A stretch of DNA of 64,000 nt from Streptosporangium saharense (GTDB lineage: Bacteria; Actinomycetota; Actinomycetes; Streptosporangiales; Streptosporangiaceae), in assembly GCF_014203715.1 (NCBI RefSeq), contig NZ_JACHJP010000001.1, positions 1,815,496-1,879,495 of the forward strand, written 5' to 3'. A model generated the notes under the pieces. That model saw only the letters and a program-made list of their open reading frames with translations, was not told the origin of the DNA and made no database searches. The position numbers were made by a program, and so were the translations under genes. Positions 9,220-17,597 of this stretch are shown piece after piece. Numbering within the stretch: the first letter of the stretch is position 1; each line of letters starts with the position of its first letter.

Positions 9220-10299
9220 TCAGAGGCCGGTGATCCGGGCGGCCGAGAGGCGGGGCAGGAGTGCCCGGTGGCCCGTCTCGCCGACCATGTCGAGTTCCTC
9301 GACGGTGATCGGGACCAGCCAGAGCCACTCGACGTTGTCCCCGCCGAAGGCGAAACCCGATAGGTCGGGCATACCGGGCAGGCCACCCAGCATGATGACG
9401 CCCTCGTAGGGGGAGCCGAGCGGGAAGGTCTCCGGGCGGTGGTACCACCTGGCGGTGTGGCCGTGGCCCAGCCAGGTGACCGAGCGCCAGGGATACTGGG
9501 CCAGCCACAGGAAGAGCCTGGCGGCCTCGCGTGGGTCGCCGGGGGTGGCGACGGCCAGCTCGATCCTGGCGTGGGCCCGCGACCGTTCGACGTACTGCTC
9601 CACGGTCGGCATCGGCTGGCAGCTCATCCCGACCGTGGACAGGACGGTGTACTCGCGGTCCCCCTCGGGAGGCCGTTCCGTGATGCCGACCGTCGGCAGC
9701 CGGTCGCCTCCGGCGTCCCAGAACCTGCCCGCCGTGCCGACCGTCCGGTCCAGGTGGCCCATCACGAACTGCTGGAACGTCGCCCAGGCTCCCTCCCCGG
9801 CTCGCCAGTCCCAGTAGGAGCGGGCCCTGGCCAGCCTGGGAGCCAGCCCTTCCAGGGCCTCCTCCAGGGGCCAGGCGAAGGGGAACTCCCCGACGGCGTC
9901 GAAGGAGTAGCCCGGCATGCCACGGCTCAGGTCGGCCCAGCCAGGAATGACCGCCAGCAACTCGTCGTTCTCGTACAGGGCGACGCCGTCACCCTCCTCG
10001 AACCATAACGCCCGCAGCCTGCCCAGCGGTGGCCTGCCGTCGGGGTGCCCGGTGTTCGCCCTGGGCGCCACCGGGGGGAGCCCCGCCTCGGGACGGGCCG
10101 GGTCGTAGGCCTCGGGGGCGCGGCCGTGGTTGGCCAGCCACACCGCTCCGTGAACCGTGCCGTGGGGCCCGCGCAGGTAAGCTACCGAGGAGGTCTCGTC
10201 GCGTTCGACCACCAGGGTGCGGCTCCCGTAGGGATTGACGTCGGTGAACACGACCTCGACGTCGTCTCCCCGCTCGCCCGTGGAGCGGATTGTCGCCAT
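9220..10299 (-). CDS. Suppressor-of-fused (SUFU)-domain protein
   Basis: A 359-residue cytoplasmic protein of unknown role. The C-terminal 150 residues fit the bacterial SUFU-like fold: the run YTVLSTVGMSCQPMP, then QYPWRSVTWLGHGHTA and a final WLWLVPITVEELDM. The N-terminal 190 residues have no recognised domain. ATG 10299 gives MATIRSTGERGDDVE; GGAGG lies almost against the start. The frame continues upstream over rlmN, but that part is antisense. It faces cdsA tail to tail and diverges from rlmN. Confidence 0.7.
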   Translation of the reverse strand: MATIRSTGERGDDVEVVFTDVNPYGSRTLVVERDETSSVAYLRGPHGTVHGAVWLANHGRAPEAYDPARPEAGLPPVAPRANTGHPDGRPPLGRLRALWFEEGDGVALYENDELLAVIPGWADLSRGMPGYSFDAVGEFPFAWPLEEALEGLAPRLARARSYWDWRAGEGAWATFQQFVMGHLDRTVGTAGRFWDAGGDRLPTVGITERPPEGDREYTVLSTVGMSCQPMPTVEQYVERSRAHARIELAVATPGDPREAARLFLWLAQYPWRSVTWLGHGHTARWYHRPETFPLGSPYEGVIMLGGLPGMPDLSGFAFGGDNVEWLWLVPITVEELDMVGETGHRALLPRLSAARITGL

Positions 10300-10374
10300 A
10301 CCTCCGGACTCTAGATCAGGGGCGAGCACCGCTTCCGAAGTATTCGCGTAACCGTCGAGAGAAGGCTTTGCACC

Positions 10375-11499
10375 GTGTCCACTGCCAGCGAGAGCCGGAC
10401 CCCCGCTCCCGGCCAGCTCACCTTCGTGGCGCCCCGCAGGGCGAAGCCCGCCCGTCACCTGGCCGACCTGACCATGGCCGAGCGCAAGGCCGTGGTGGCC
10501 GAGCTCGGCGAGAAGCCGTTCCGCGCCGACCAGCTCTCCCGGCACTACTTCGAGAAGCTCAACGGCGACCCGGCCCTCATGACGGACCTGCCCGCCGCGG
10601 CCAGGGAGAAGTTCGCCACGGCGCTGTTCCCGACACTGCTGACGCCGGTCAGGGAGCTGACGACCGACAGGGGCACCACCCGCAAGACGCTGTGGCGGCT
10701 GTTCGACGGCGCGCTGGTCGAGTCGGTCCTCATGCGCTACAGCGACCGGACGACGATCTGCGTCTCCTCGCAGGCGGGTTGTGGGATGAACTGCCCGTTC
10801 TGTGCGACGGGCCAGGCGGGGCTGACCCGCAACATGTCCACCGCCGAGATCGTCGAGCAGGTCGTCGCGGGCGCCAGGGCCCTGGCCGCCGGTGACGTCC
10901 CCGGCGGACCGGGCCGGATCAGCAACGTCGTCTTCATGGGCATGGGCGAGCCGATGGCCAACTACAAGGCCGTGATCGGTGCCGTGCGCAGGCTGGTCGA
11001 GCCCGCCCCCGACGGGCTGGGCATCTCGGCGCGCGGGGTCACGGTCTCGACGGTCGGCCTGGTCCCGGCGATCGGCAAGCTGGCCGAGGAGGGGCTTCCC
11101 GTGACGCTGGCGCTGTCGCTGCACGCCCCGGACGACGAGCTGCGCGACACCCTGGTGCCGATCAACACCCGCTGGAAGGTCGCCGAGGTCCTCGACGCCG
11201 CCTGGAAGTACGCCGCCAAGACCAAGCGCCGCGTCTCGATCGAGTACGCGCTGATCAAGGACATCAACGACCAGGAGTGGCGCGCCGACCTGCTCGGCAA
11301 GCTGATCAGGAACAAACTCGTGCACGTCAACCTGATCCCACTCAACCCCACCCCCGGCTCGAAGTGGACGGCCTCCCGCCCGGAGGACGAGGAGGCCTTC
11401 GTCCGCCGCCTGGAGTTCCACGGCGTCCCGGTGACGGTCCGCGACACCAGGGGCCGCGAGATCGACGGCGCCTGCGGCCAACTGGCCGCCGCCGAATAA
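10375..11499 (+). CDS. rlmN: Dual-specificity 23S rRNA/tRNA adenine-C2 methyltransferase
   Basis: Radical-SAM enzyme methylating C2 of A2503 in 23S rRNA and A37 in some tRNAs; 374 residues. The radical-SAM cluster motif is C136-x3-C140-x2-C143 ([13 protein letters not shown]). [11 protein letters not shown] and [17 protein letters not shown] are further RlmN signatures. GTG 10375 has GAGAGAAGG upstream. It belongs to the same block as cdsA and frr but is separated from them by the divergent SUFU gene. Confidence 0.96.
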   Translation: MSTASESRTPAPGQLTFVAPRRAKPARHLADLTMAERKAVVAELGEKPFRADQLSRHYFEKLNGDPALMTDLPAAAREKFATALFPTLLTPVRELTTDRGTTRKTLWRLFDGALVESVLMRYSDRTTICVSSQAGCGMNCPFCATGQAGLTRNMSTAEIVEQVVAGARALAAGDVPGGPGRISNVVFMGMGEPMANYKAVIGAVRRLVEPAPDGLGISARGVTVSTVGLVPAIGKLAEEGLPVTLALSLHAPDDELRDTLVPINTRWKVAEVLDAAWKYAAKTKRRVSIEYALIKDINDQEWRADLLGKLIRNKLVHVNLIPLNPTPGSKWTASRPEDEEAFVRRLEFHGVPVTVRDTRGREIDGACGQLAAAE

Positions 11500-11961
11500 C
11501 CCCATCCTGTACGGCAAGCCCCCCACCCCCCGCCCGCCGTACAAGACCACCCCCGCTCGGGCGCCCCCCGGCCGCACGTGGTTCTCACCGTCACGCCCTG
11601 ACGCACGAAGGGGCACGAGCCTGAGGCAGGGGCGCCATCTCCGGTCCCGCACATGGGGATGCCGGGGAGCCAGGAACCGACGGGCGACCCCGTGATGCCT
11701 GGCAGGCGTGGCGGCGCCGTCCCGCCAGATCCCACGCCGCCCCTCCTGGTCTGCCGGGTTCGTCCGGACGACAGCTCTGTCCAGATCACTCCAACCTCAC
11801 GGATCGAGCGGAGCGGATCACGTAGGATCACCGGTCTCTGTGCCTGGCCCCGCGTTCCGGCCACCACCGATACAGGTCCATCCATGCTGACCAGGTATGG
11901 GACGGGGGAACTTCACGCAAGAACGCTGAATGGGACGTCTCTGGGAGCGTATAAACGTCCC
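11500..11961. other. 462-bp intergenic region between rlmN and the HTH gene
   Basis: The first 450 bp hold no convincing gene; the frame of the next gene is open back to 11653 but lacks a ribosome site or homology there. A short GATCGAGCGGAGCGG stretch recalls the motif of the 88-bp repeats. The final 35 bp are the promoter/operator described separately. Confidence 0.5.
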
Positions 11962-11963
11962 AT
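11930..11963 (+). promoter_or_regulatory. Operator overlapping -10 box and start codon
   Basis: ATGGGACGT (11930-11938) and ACGTCCCAT (11955-11963) are perfect 9-bp inverted arms with a 16-bp spacer. TATAAA (11950-11955) is a good -10 box whose expected start point lies at or just before the ATG at 11962, so the transcript would be leaderless. The right arm includes the first two bases of the start codon. Autorepression by the encoded HTH protein is the simplest reading. Confidence 0.65.
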
Positions 11964-12711
11964 GCCTCCCAACGAACACCTACGATCCGCCCTGGTCACC
12001 GCGGGCATCACCGTCCGGAAACTGGCCGAGGAGGTCGGTGTCGATCCCAAGACCGTCGAACGATGGGTCAGCACCGGCCGTACCCCGCATCCCGGCATCG
12101 CCCACCGGGCCGCGGCCGTACTCGGTGAAGACCTCGCCCACCTGTGGCCCGCGATCGAGCAGGGACGACGCCGTAGCCGGGGAAGCGGTGAACTGGTCGC
12201 CGCCTACCCCACCCGGTCCTCTGCCCCCCTGGACGTGTGGCGGACCCTGTTCGAGCGGGCCGAGCAGCGCATCGGCATCCTGGTCTACGCCGCCAACTTC
12301 CTGCACGAGTCGTGGCCGGACTTCAACGGCCTCCTCGCGGCCAAGGCGCGTCAGGGATGTCGGGTGCGCGTCCTCCTGGGCGACGCCGACTCATCGGTTA
12401 TCCGGGGTCGAGGAGCCGAGGAACGGTTCGGGCACGGCATCGAGTCACGCTGCCGCGTCGCGCTCATGCACTACCGGCCGTTGGCGACGTCGTCCGGCGT
12501 CGAGGTGCGGGTGCACGCCACCACGCTCTACAACTCCCTGTTCGTCGGCGACGATCACATGATCGTCAACGCGCACGTGTACGGCATGAACGCTTACGGC
12601 GCACCGGTCTACCATCTACGCCGCATGCACGACGAGGGGCTGTTCGACGTCTACGCCGCCAGTTTCGCGGCGGTGTGGGAACAGTCCCGGCTTCCCGGGG
12701 AGGATGGGTGA
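11962..12711 (+). CDS. HTH regulator with degenerate PLD-like C-terminal domain
   Basis: A 249-residue protein. Residues 5-60 form an XRE-type helix-turn-helix (LAEEVGVDPKTVERWVSTGR). The C-terminal 170 residues contain GILVYAANFLHESWPDF, CRVRVLLGDADSS and HATTLYNSLFVGDDHMIVN. The last resembles a phospholipase-D HxKx4D motif with the lysine replaced, so catalysis is unlikely and ligand or nucleotide sensing more likely. ATG 11962 is favoured because the -10 box and operator sit directly upstream. The downstream NUDIX gene overlaps its stop codon by 4 bp, so the two probably act together. Confidence 0.7.
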   Translation: MPPNEHLRSALVTAGITVRKLAEEVGVDPKTVERWVSTGRTPHPGIAHRAAAVLGEDLAHLWPAIEQGRRRSRGSGELVAAYPTRSSAPLDVWRTLFERAEQRIGILVYAANFLHESWPDFNGLLAAKARQGCRVRVLLGDADSSVIRGRGAEERFGHGIESRCRVALMHYRPLATSSGVEVRVHATTLYNSLFVGDDHMIVNAHVYGMNAYGAPVYHLRRMHDEGLFDVYAASFAAVWEQSRLPGEDG

Positions 12712-13184
12712 CAGTGGCCCGTACCGAGTACTACGACGACCCCGACGCTCCCGAGCCCAACAGCCTGGTCGTGGGGGTGTCCGCCGTGGTCGTCGATGAC
12801 CAGGGGCGCGTTCTGATGCAACGGCGGGTCGACAACGGGCTGTGGGCGCTGCCCGGGGGCGGGATGGACCTCACCGAGTCGGTGCCGCAGGCCGCCGTCC
12901 GGGAGGTGCGGGAGGAGACCGGCTACGACGTCGAGGTGACCGGTCTGGTCGGTCTCTACACCGACGCCCGGCACATCATCGCCTACGGCGACGGAGAGGT
13001 CCGGCGCCAGTTCAACGTCTGCCTCACCGCCCGGCTCGTCGGCGGATCACTCACGGTCAGCGACGAGTCGACCGACGTCCGGTGGGTCGGCCAGGAGGAG
13101 ATCAAGACGCTGCCGATGCACGACACGCAACGCCTCCGGATCGGTCACTTCCTGGACGGGGCGGCCACGCCGTACGTCGGCTGA
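12708..13184 (+). CDS. NUDIX hydrolase
   Basis: Hydrolyses a nucleoside-diphosphate-linked substrate; 158 residues. The NUDIX box is canonical: GGGMDLTE followed seven residues later by REVREETGY. GTG 12708 overlaps the stop of the HTH gene as GTGA and has GGGGAGG at good spacing; GTG 12714 (VARTEYYDD) is an alternative. Coupling to an HTH/PLD-like regulator suggests that its substrate or product is the signal. Substrate unknown. Confidence 0.85.
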   Translation: MTVARTEYYDDPDAPEPNSLVVGVSAVVVDDQGRVLMQRRVDNGLWALPGGGMDLTESVPQAAVREVREETGYDVEVTGLVGLYTDARHIIAYGDGEVRRQFNVCLTARLVGGSLTVSDESTDVRWVGQEEIKTLPMHDTQRLRIGHFLDGAATPYVG

Positions 13185-13243
13185 ACGACGGGAGTGGCCA
13201 CCCAGGGACGGGCAAAGAGGCGGCAAAGTCATGCTCTGGCGTG

Positions 13244-14748
13244 ATGGCCATGGAGGCGGCTCGGTATCTGTGCTGGCTGGCCTGGGAGCAGAGCGCTGGG
13301 CGCGATGCTGGGGACCCTGTGGATGGTGGGTCTGACGCTCCCGCCGTACCTGCTGGCCAGGGCGATCGACGACGGCCTGGCGCCCGGCTGGGTGCTGGCG
13401 CTGTTCGGTACGGGCCTGGTCAACGCCTGGCTGGCGATGCTCCGGCACCGTACGATGACCAAGATCCGGATGGACGCCAACTTCCGCACCGTGCGCGCCC
13501 TGGTCGAGCAGATCAACAGGCTGGGCGCCGACCTGCCCAGGCGTGCTTCGGCGGGCGATGTGGTGACGATCGGCATCGGCGACGTCATCGCCGTCGCCGC
13601 CTCGCTGACGGTGACCGGGCCCGGTGTGGGCGCGGTGATCAGCTATGGCGTGGTGGCGGCGCTGCTGCTGCGGGTCTCCGTGGTGCTGGCCGTGGTGGTG
13701 CTGCTGGGCGTGCCGCTGCTGGCGATCCTGCTCGGCCCGCTGCTCGGGCGGCTGATGAAGGTGCAGAACGGCTACCGCGAGGCCCAGGGCGCCTGGTCGA
13801 CCTGATCGAGGGGCTCCGGGTGCTCAACGCCTTCGGCGGCAAGGACACCTACGCCGCGCGGTACCGCGCCGACTCGGCGAGTCTGCGCGAGCAGGGCCTA
13901 CCGGGTGGCGTCGCTGACGAGCTGGATCGGCGCGGTGGGCGCCGGACTGCCCGCCCTGTTCCTGGCCGTCGTCACCTGGCTGGGCGCCCGGCTGGCCGCC
14001 GAGGGGGCGATCACGGTGGGCGAGCTGGTCGGGGTGTACGGGGTACATCGCGGTGCTGGTGGTGCCGGTCTCCTCCTTCATCGAGGGCGGCTTCCAGATC
14101 AGCAACGGCCTGGTCGCCGCCCGTCAGGTCACCCGCTTCCTCGCGCTGCGCGCCAAGGAGCGGCCCCGGCCAGCCGGACCGGAGATCGTGCCGGGGACCC
14201 TGGTGGGGCTGGTCAGCGCGCGGCCGGAGGAGAGCGTGGCGCTGCTCGAAGGGCTGGGCGGGTTCGACGGCACGTCCCTGATCGCCGACCACGACGCCGC
14301 CCTGTTCGCGGGCACGCTGCGCGAGGTCCTCCAGGGCCGGGGCGAGGCGGACGACGAGGCCATCCACCGGGCCGTGCACGTCGCCGCGGCGCAGGACGTG
14401 GTCGCGGGGCTGCGTCACGGGCTCGACGCGGTGATCGAACCCGACGGCCGCAACCTGTCGGGCGGCCAGTGGCAGCGGGTCCGTCTGGCCCGGGCGCTGC
14501 TCGCCGAGCCCGAGGTGCTGCTGGCCGTGGAGCCCACCTCCGCGCTGGACGCGCACACCGAGTCCCTCCTCGTGGGGCGGCTCCGCACGGCACGCGACGG
14601 CCGTACGACGGTCGTGGCCACCACCTCGCCGCCGCTGTTCGCCCAGGCCGACCGGGTGCTGTTCGTCGAGGACGGGCGGGTGGCCGCCTCCGGCACCCAC
14701 CGCGAGCTGATGGAGTCCACCCCTGCTTATCGGTCGGTGTTCGGGTGA
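13244..14748 (+). pseudogene. Decayed ABC exporter half (TMD-NBD), frameshifted
   Basis: A heterodimeric ABC-exporter subunit broken into five frame segments. It reads MEAARYLCWLAWEQ at 13250, then MLGTLWMVGLTLPPYL in another frame, then DLIEGLRVLNAFGGKD, then SLTSWIGAVGAGLPALFL, then VVPVSSFIEGGFQISN to the end. The shifts fall near 13290, 13800, 13897 (GGGCCTACC) and 14043 (TACGGGGTAC), and look like single-base changes. The ATPase part keeps the signature NLSGGQWQRVRLARALL but has lost a recognisable Walker A. Sequencing error is possible for single shifts but unlikely for all four. Confidence 0.75.
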
Positions 14749-14985
14749 ACCGCGATCTGCCCGTCGCCGACCGTCAGCGGGTACGGCGGGCCGCCCTGCG
14801 CCTGGTCAGGCGCGACGTGCCGGGCTTCGTCGCGATGCTCGGCACCCATCGTGAGCTGATGGAGTCCACCCCTGCTTATCGGTCGGTGTTCGGATGAACC
14901 GCGATCTGCCCGTCGCCGACCGTCGGCGGGTACGGCGGGCCGCCCTGCGCCTGGTCAGGCGCGACGTGCCGGGCTTCGTCGCGAC
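14692..14985 (+). repeat. 149-bp tandem duplication at an ABC gene junction
   Basis: The segment starting GGCACCCACCGCGAGCTG at 14692 is repeated with a few substitutions from 14841. Each copy holds the last ~19 codons of the upstream ABC gene, its stop, and the first ~30 codons of the downstream ABC gene. Between the copies a 50-codon chimeric frame (GTG 14745 to 14897) joins the N-terminus of gene 2 to the C-terminus of gene 1. The copies are about 97% alike, so the event is fairly recent. No transposase flanks it. Confidence 0.9.
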
Positions 14986-16618
14986 ACTGCTGCTCAACAG
15001 CCTCGCGGCGGTCGCGGCGCTGGTCAGTCCGTGGCTGCTTGGCCGCATCGTCGACTCCGTCAAAGGCGGAGATCCGGTCGATCTGCTCGCCGCGACCGCC
15101 GTGGTCGCGGCACTGGCCCAGCTGGTCCTGACGAGGTACGCCGAGAGGGTCGGCACCCGCTTCAGCGAGCGGGTCCAGGAACACATCCGCGCCGAACTCC
15201 TGGACCGTGTGCTGGCGCTGCCCGCCGCCACGGTCGAGCACGTCCGCACCGGCGACCTGGCCGCCCGAGGCACCACCGACGTGGCCGTCGTCGGCCGTAC
15301 CCTGCGCGACGCCGCTCCCGTGATCCTCTTCTCAAGCCTGCGGGCGCTCTTCCTGATCGTCGCCGTCTTCCTGGTCGATCCGCTCCTGGGGGCCTGCGGT
15401 CTGCTCGCGCCGGCCGGTATCGCGGCCGCCTCCCGCTGGTACCTTCGCCGGGCCCGTCCCGCCTACCTGGAGGAAGGCGCCGCCCGCTCGGAGCTGGCCG
15501 AGCACCTGGCCGCCAACGCCGCAGGCGCCCGCACCATCGAGGCCTTGGGCCTGCAGGACAGGCGCACGCGGGCGGCGGAACGGGTGATCGAGCGCGGCCG
15601 GACCGCCCAGCTGCGGACCCTCTTCCTGCGCGGCGTGCTCTGGCCCTCGGTGGAGGTCTCCTCGCTCCTGCCTCCCGTGCTGGTACTGCTGCTCGGCGGG
15701 GTGCTCCTGGACCGGGGCCAGGTCACCTTGGGCGCGGTCGTCACCTGCGTGCTCTACCTACGCCAGCTCGGCCAGCCGATCGAGACGATCCTGATCTGGC
15801 TGGAGCAGCTGCAGAGCAGCGGCGCCTCCTTCGCCAGGATCGAGGGCCTCGCGACCTCGGCGCGGGAGGAGATCGCAGCCGCGGAGCCGCGTGGCGACCG
15901 CATCGAGGCGTACGGCGTGCACTTCGCCTACGAGGGCGGCGACGACGTGGTGACCGCCGTCGATCTGACCGTACGGCCCGGCGAGCGCCTGGCCGTCGTC
16001 GGCCCCTCGGGAGCGGGCAAGTCCACCCTGGGCAGGCTGCTGGCCGGGATCGACCGTCCCCGCCTGGGCACAGTCACCGTCGGGTCGGTGCCCGTCGCCG
16101 ATCTCTCTCCCGCCCGGCTCCGCGAGCACGTCGTCCTGGTCACCCAGGAACAGCACCTGTTCCTCGGCACCGTCCGCGACAACCTGCTGCTGGCGGATCC
16201 GACGGCCGGTGACGACCGCCTGGGCAAGGCGCTGGCGGCGGTCGGCGCCGACTGGGTCGTCTCGCTCGACGACGAGCTGGGGCCCCGGTCGTCCGGCGTC
16301 ACCCTCGGCCCGGACCGGGTCCAGCAGCTCGCCCTGGCCAGGGTCATCCTGGCCGACCCGCACACCGTCGTGCTCGACGAGGCCACCGCCATGCTCGATC
16401 CCCGGACGGCCAGGCACGCCGAACGCTCGCTCGCCGCCGTCCTGGAGGGGCGGACCGTCATCGCGATCGCCCACCGCCTGCACACGGCCCGCGACGCCGA
16501 CCGGGTGGTGGTCATGGACAATGGCCGGGTGGTCGAGGCCGGAACCCACGACGAGCTGGTCGCGGCGGGCGGGGTGTACGAGGCGTTGTGGAGGTCGTGG
16601 CACGGCTCACGGGGCTGA
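14894..16618 (+). CDS. ABC exporter half-transporter (TMD-NBD)
   Basis: A 574-residue subunit with six membrane helices (residues 30-320) fused to a nucleotide-binding domain. Walker A is GPSGAGKSTLG, Walker B is HTVVLDEATAMLD, and the H-loop is IAIAHRLHTARD. The ABC signature is degenerate (TLGPDRVQQ instead of LSGGQ). The pseudogene partner has a good signature but no Walker A, so the pair was an asymmetric heterodimer with one functional site. With the partner decayed this subunit is probably non-functional alone. ATG 14894 overlaps the duplicated stop as ATGA. Confidence 0.85.
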   Translation: MNRDLPVADRRRVRRAALRLVRRDVPGFVATLLLNSLAAVAALVSPWLLGRIVDSVKGGDPVDLLAATAVVAALAQLVLTRYAERVGTRFSERVQEHIRAELLDRVLALPAATVEHVRTGDLAARGTTDVAVVGRTLRDAAPVILFSSLRALFLIVAVFLVDPLLGACGLLAPAGIAAASRWYLRRARPAYLEEGAARSELAEHLAANAAGARTIEALGLQDRRTRAAERVIERGRTAQLRTLFLRGVLWPSVEVSSLLPPVLVLLLGGVLLDRGQVTLGAVVTCVLYLRQLGQPIETILIWLEQLQSSGASFARIEGLATSAREEIAAAEPRGDRIEAYGVHFAYEGGDDVVTAVDLTVRPGERLAVVGPSGAGKSTLGRLLAGIDRPRLGTVTVGSVPVADLSPARLREHVVLVTQEQHLFLGTVRDNLLLADPTAGDDRLGKALAAVGADWVVSLDDELGPRSSGVTLGPDRVQQLALARVILADPHTVVLDEATAMLDPRTARHAERSLAAVLEGRTVIAIAHRLHTARDADRVVVMDNGRVVEAGTHDELVAAGGVYEALWRSWHGSRG

Positions 16619-16659
16619 CCGGCGAACGCCGTACGGCGCTCAGAGCGGGATCTCCTGGG

Positions 16660-17322
16660 TCAGGGGCGGGTGCGGCGTAGGCGGAGGTAGGCCAGGACAC
16701 CTGCCGCGGACCACAGGAGCGTCGCGGCGGCGATCTGGGGCAGGACCTCGTCGAGTTTGCCCGAGTTGGTGGCCCGCATCCACGGCATGATCGGCACCAG
16801 GAAACCGCCGATCGGGGTGAGACTGAGCAGCAGCATGGCCACGTAGCCGCCGAACAGGACCACCAGGGAGGTGGCGGGCGAGGTCAGGATCGGGGCGCTG
16901 GCGAGCGCGCCGAGCGCGGTGCCGACACAGACCCCGAGCAGGTGGAGTCCGACGCCCCGCGCCAGGTCGCCGGGTGGGGGCAGGGCACCGAAGCGGATGA
17001 GCAGGGGAGCCACGACCGCGACCGTGGCCAGGCCGAGGTTGACGGTGAACGCGGCGGCCAGGCCGGAGACGACCTCCCGGCGAGGGTTGCCCGCCGCCGT
17101 CATCGAGATCAGCCGCTGGGTCGGCGGCTCGGTGTCGAGCAGGCTCTTGGCGGCCCAGGCGAAGACGATGATGAGCAGCGCGGCCGAGTCGCTGTAGGAC
17201 TCCAGGGCGGGCCCCGGCGACGAGTAGAAGATGGCCAGCATCGCGCACAGGGCGATCACCGGCTGGAGCAGGCGGTGCGACCGGGTGTAGGCGGCCAGCT
17301 TGAAGCGGACGAGGGGAATCAT
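16660..17322 (-). CDS. ABC-type transporter membrane protein
   Basis: A 220-residue membrane protein with about six hydrophobic helices and no recognised catalytic motif. It starts MIPLVRFKLAAYTRSHRLLQP, typical of ABC-2-like permeases. It lies downstream of an ABC ATPase, separated by a 92-codon repeat-rich frame that overlaps both genes by ATGA. I infer that it is the permease of that ATPase. Substrate unknown. Confidence 0.7.
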   Translation of the reverse strand: MIPLVRFKLAAYTRSHRLLQPVIALCAMLAIFYSSPGPALESYSDSAALLIIVFAWAAKSLLDTEPPTQRLISMTAAGNPRREVVSGLAAAFTVNLGLATVAVVAPLLIRFGALPPPGDLARGVGLHLLGVCVGTALGALASAPILTSPATSLVVLFGGYVAMLLLSLTPIGGFLVPIMPWMRATNSGKLDEVLPQIAAATLLWSAAGVLAYLRLRRTRP

Positions 17323-17597
17323 CGAACCTTCCTGGGCATGGGGGCCGCCGCCTTCGGACGAGGGAGAGAACGCGGTGCGGTGCCGTACCGAGGGGAGATC
17401 CGGTGGGACACGGCGCTTTGGGCGAGGGAGGTCATGTGGCTCGCCTGGTCGTGCTTGGGCTCGGGCAGGAGGCGTGGTGCGGTGCCGTACACGGGGGAGA
17501 TCCGGTGGGTGATCACGTGGCCCGCCCGGTTGTGCCCGAGGCGAGGCAGGAGGCGTGGTGCGGTGCCGTACACGCCGGGGATCGGGTGGGGGGTCAT
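17319..17597 (-). CDS. Small repeat-built protein between ABC ATPase and permease (putative)
   Basis: A 92-codon frame that starts inside the ATPase stop (ATGA at 17594-17597) and ends inside the permease start (ATGA at 17319-17322). The product is basic and proline-rich. It repeats the peptide ISPVYGTAPRLLP three times, encoded by DNA repeats (GGTGCGGTGCCGTAC on the + strand) at 17374, 17476 and 17557. The spacings of 102 and 81 bp are both multiples of three. Both strands are open here, so an in-frame repeat spacer is the alternative. Function unknown. Confidence 0.45.
   Translation of the reverse strand: MTPHPIPGVYGTAPRLLPRLGHNRAGHVITHRISPVYGTAPRLLPEPKHDQASHMTSLAQSAVSHRISPRYGTAPRSLPRPKAAAPMPRKVR
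17374..17580. repeat. Three in-frame DNA repeats in the ABC operon
   Basis: The element GGTGCGGTGCCGTAC followed by GGGGAGATCCGGTGGG occurs at 17374, 17476 and 17557, the last copy being partly diverged. Copies one and two differ in length by 21 bp. Each is preceded by a similar GGCAGGAGGCGT or related stretch. Confidence 0.8.

Noticed and set aside
10300..11652. Long minus-strand frame extending the SUFU gene over rlmN
   Set aside because: It is antisense to a clear rlmN, and SUFU-type sequence is confined to 9220-10299, where a plausible ATG exists.
14745..14897. 50-codon chimeric frame as a real gene
   Set aside because: It is fully explained by the tandem duplication of the ABC gene junction.
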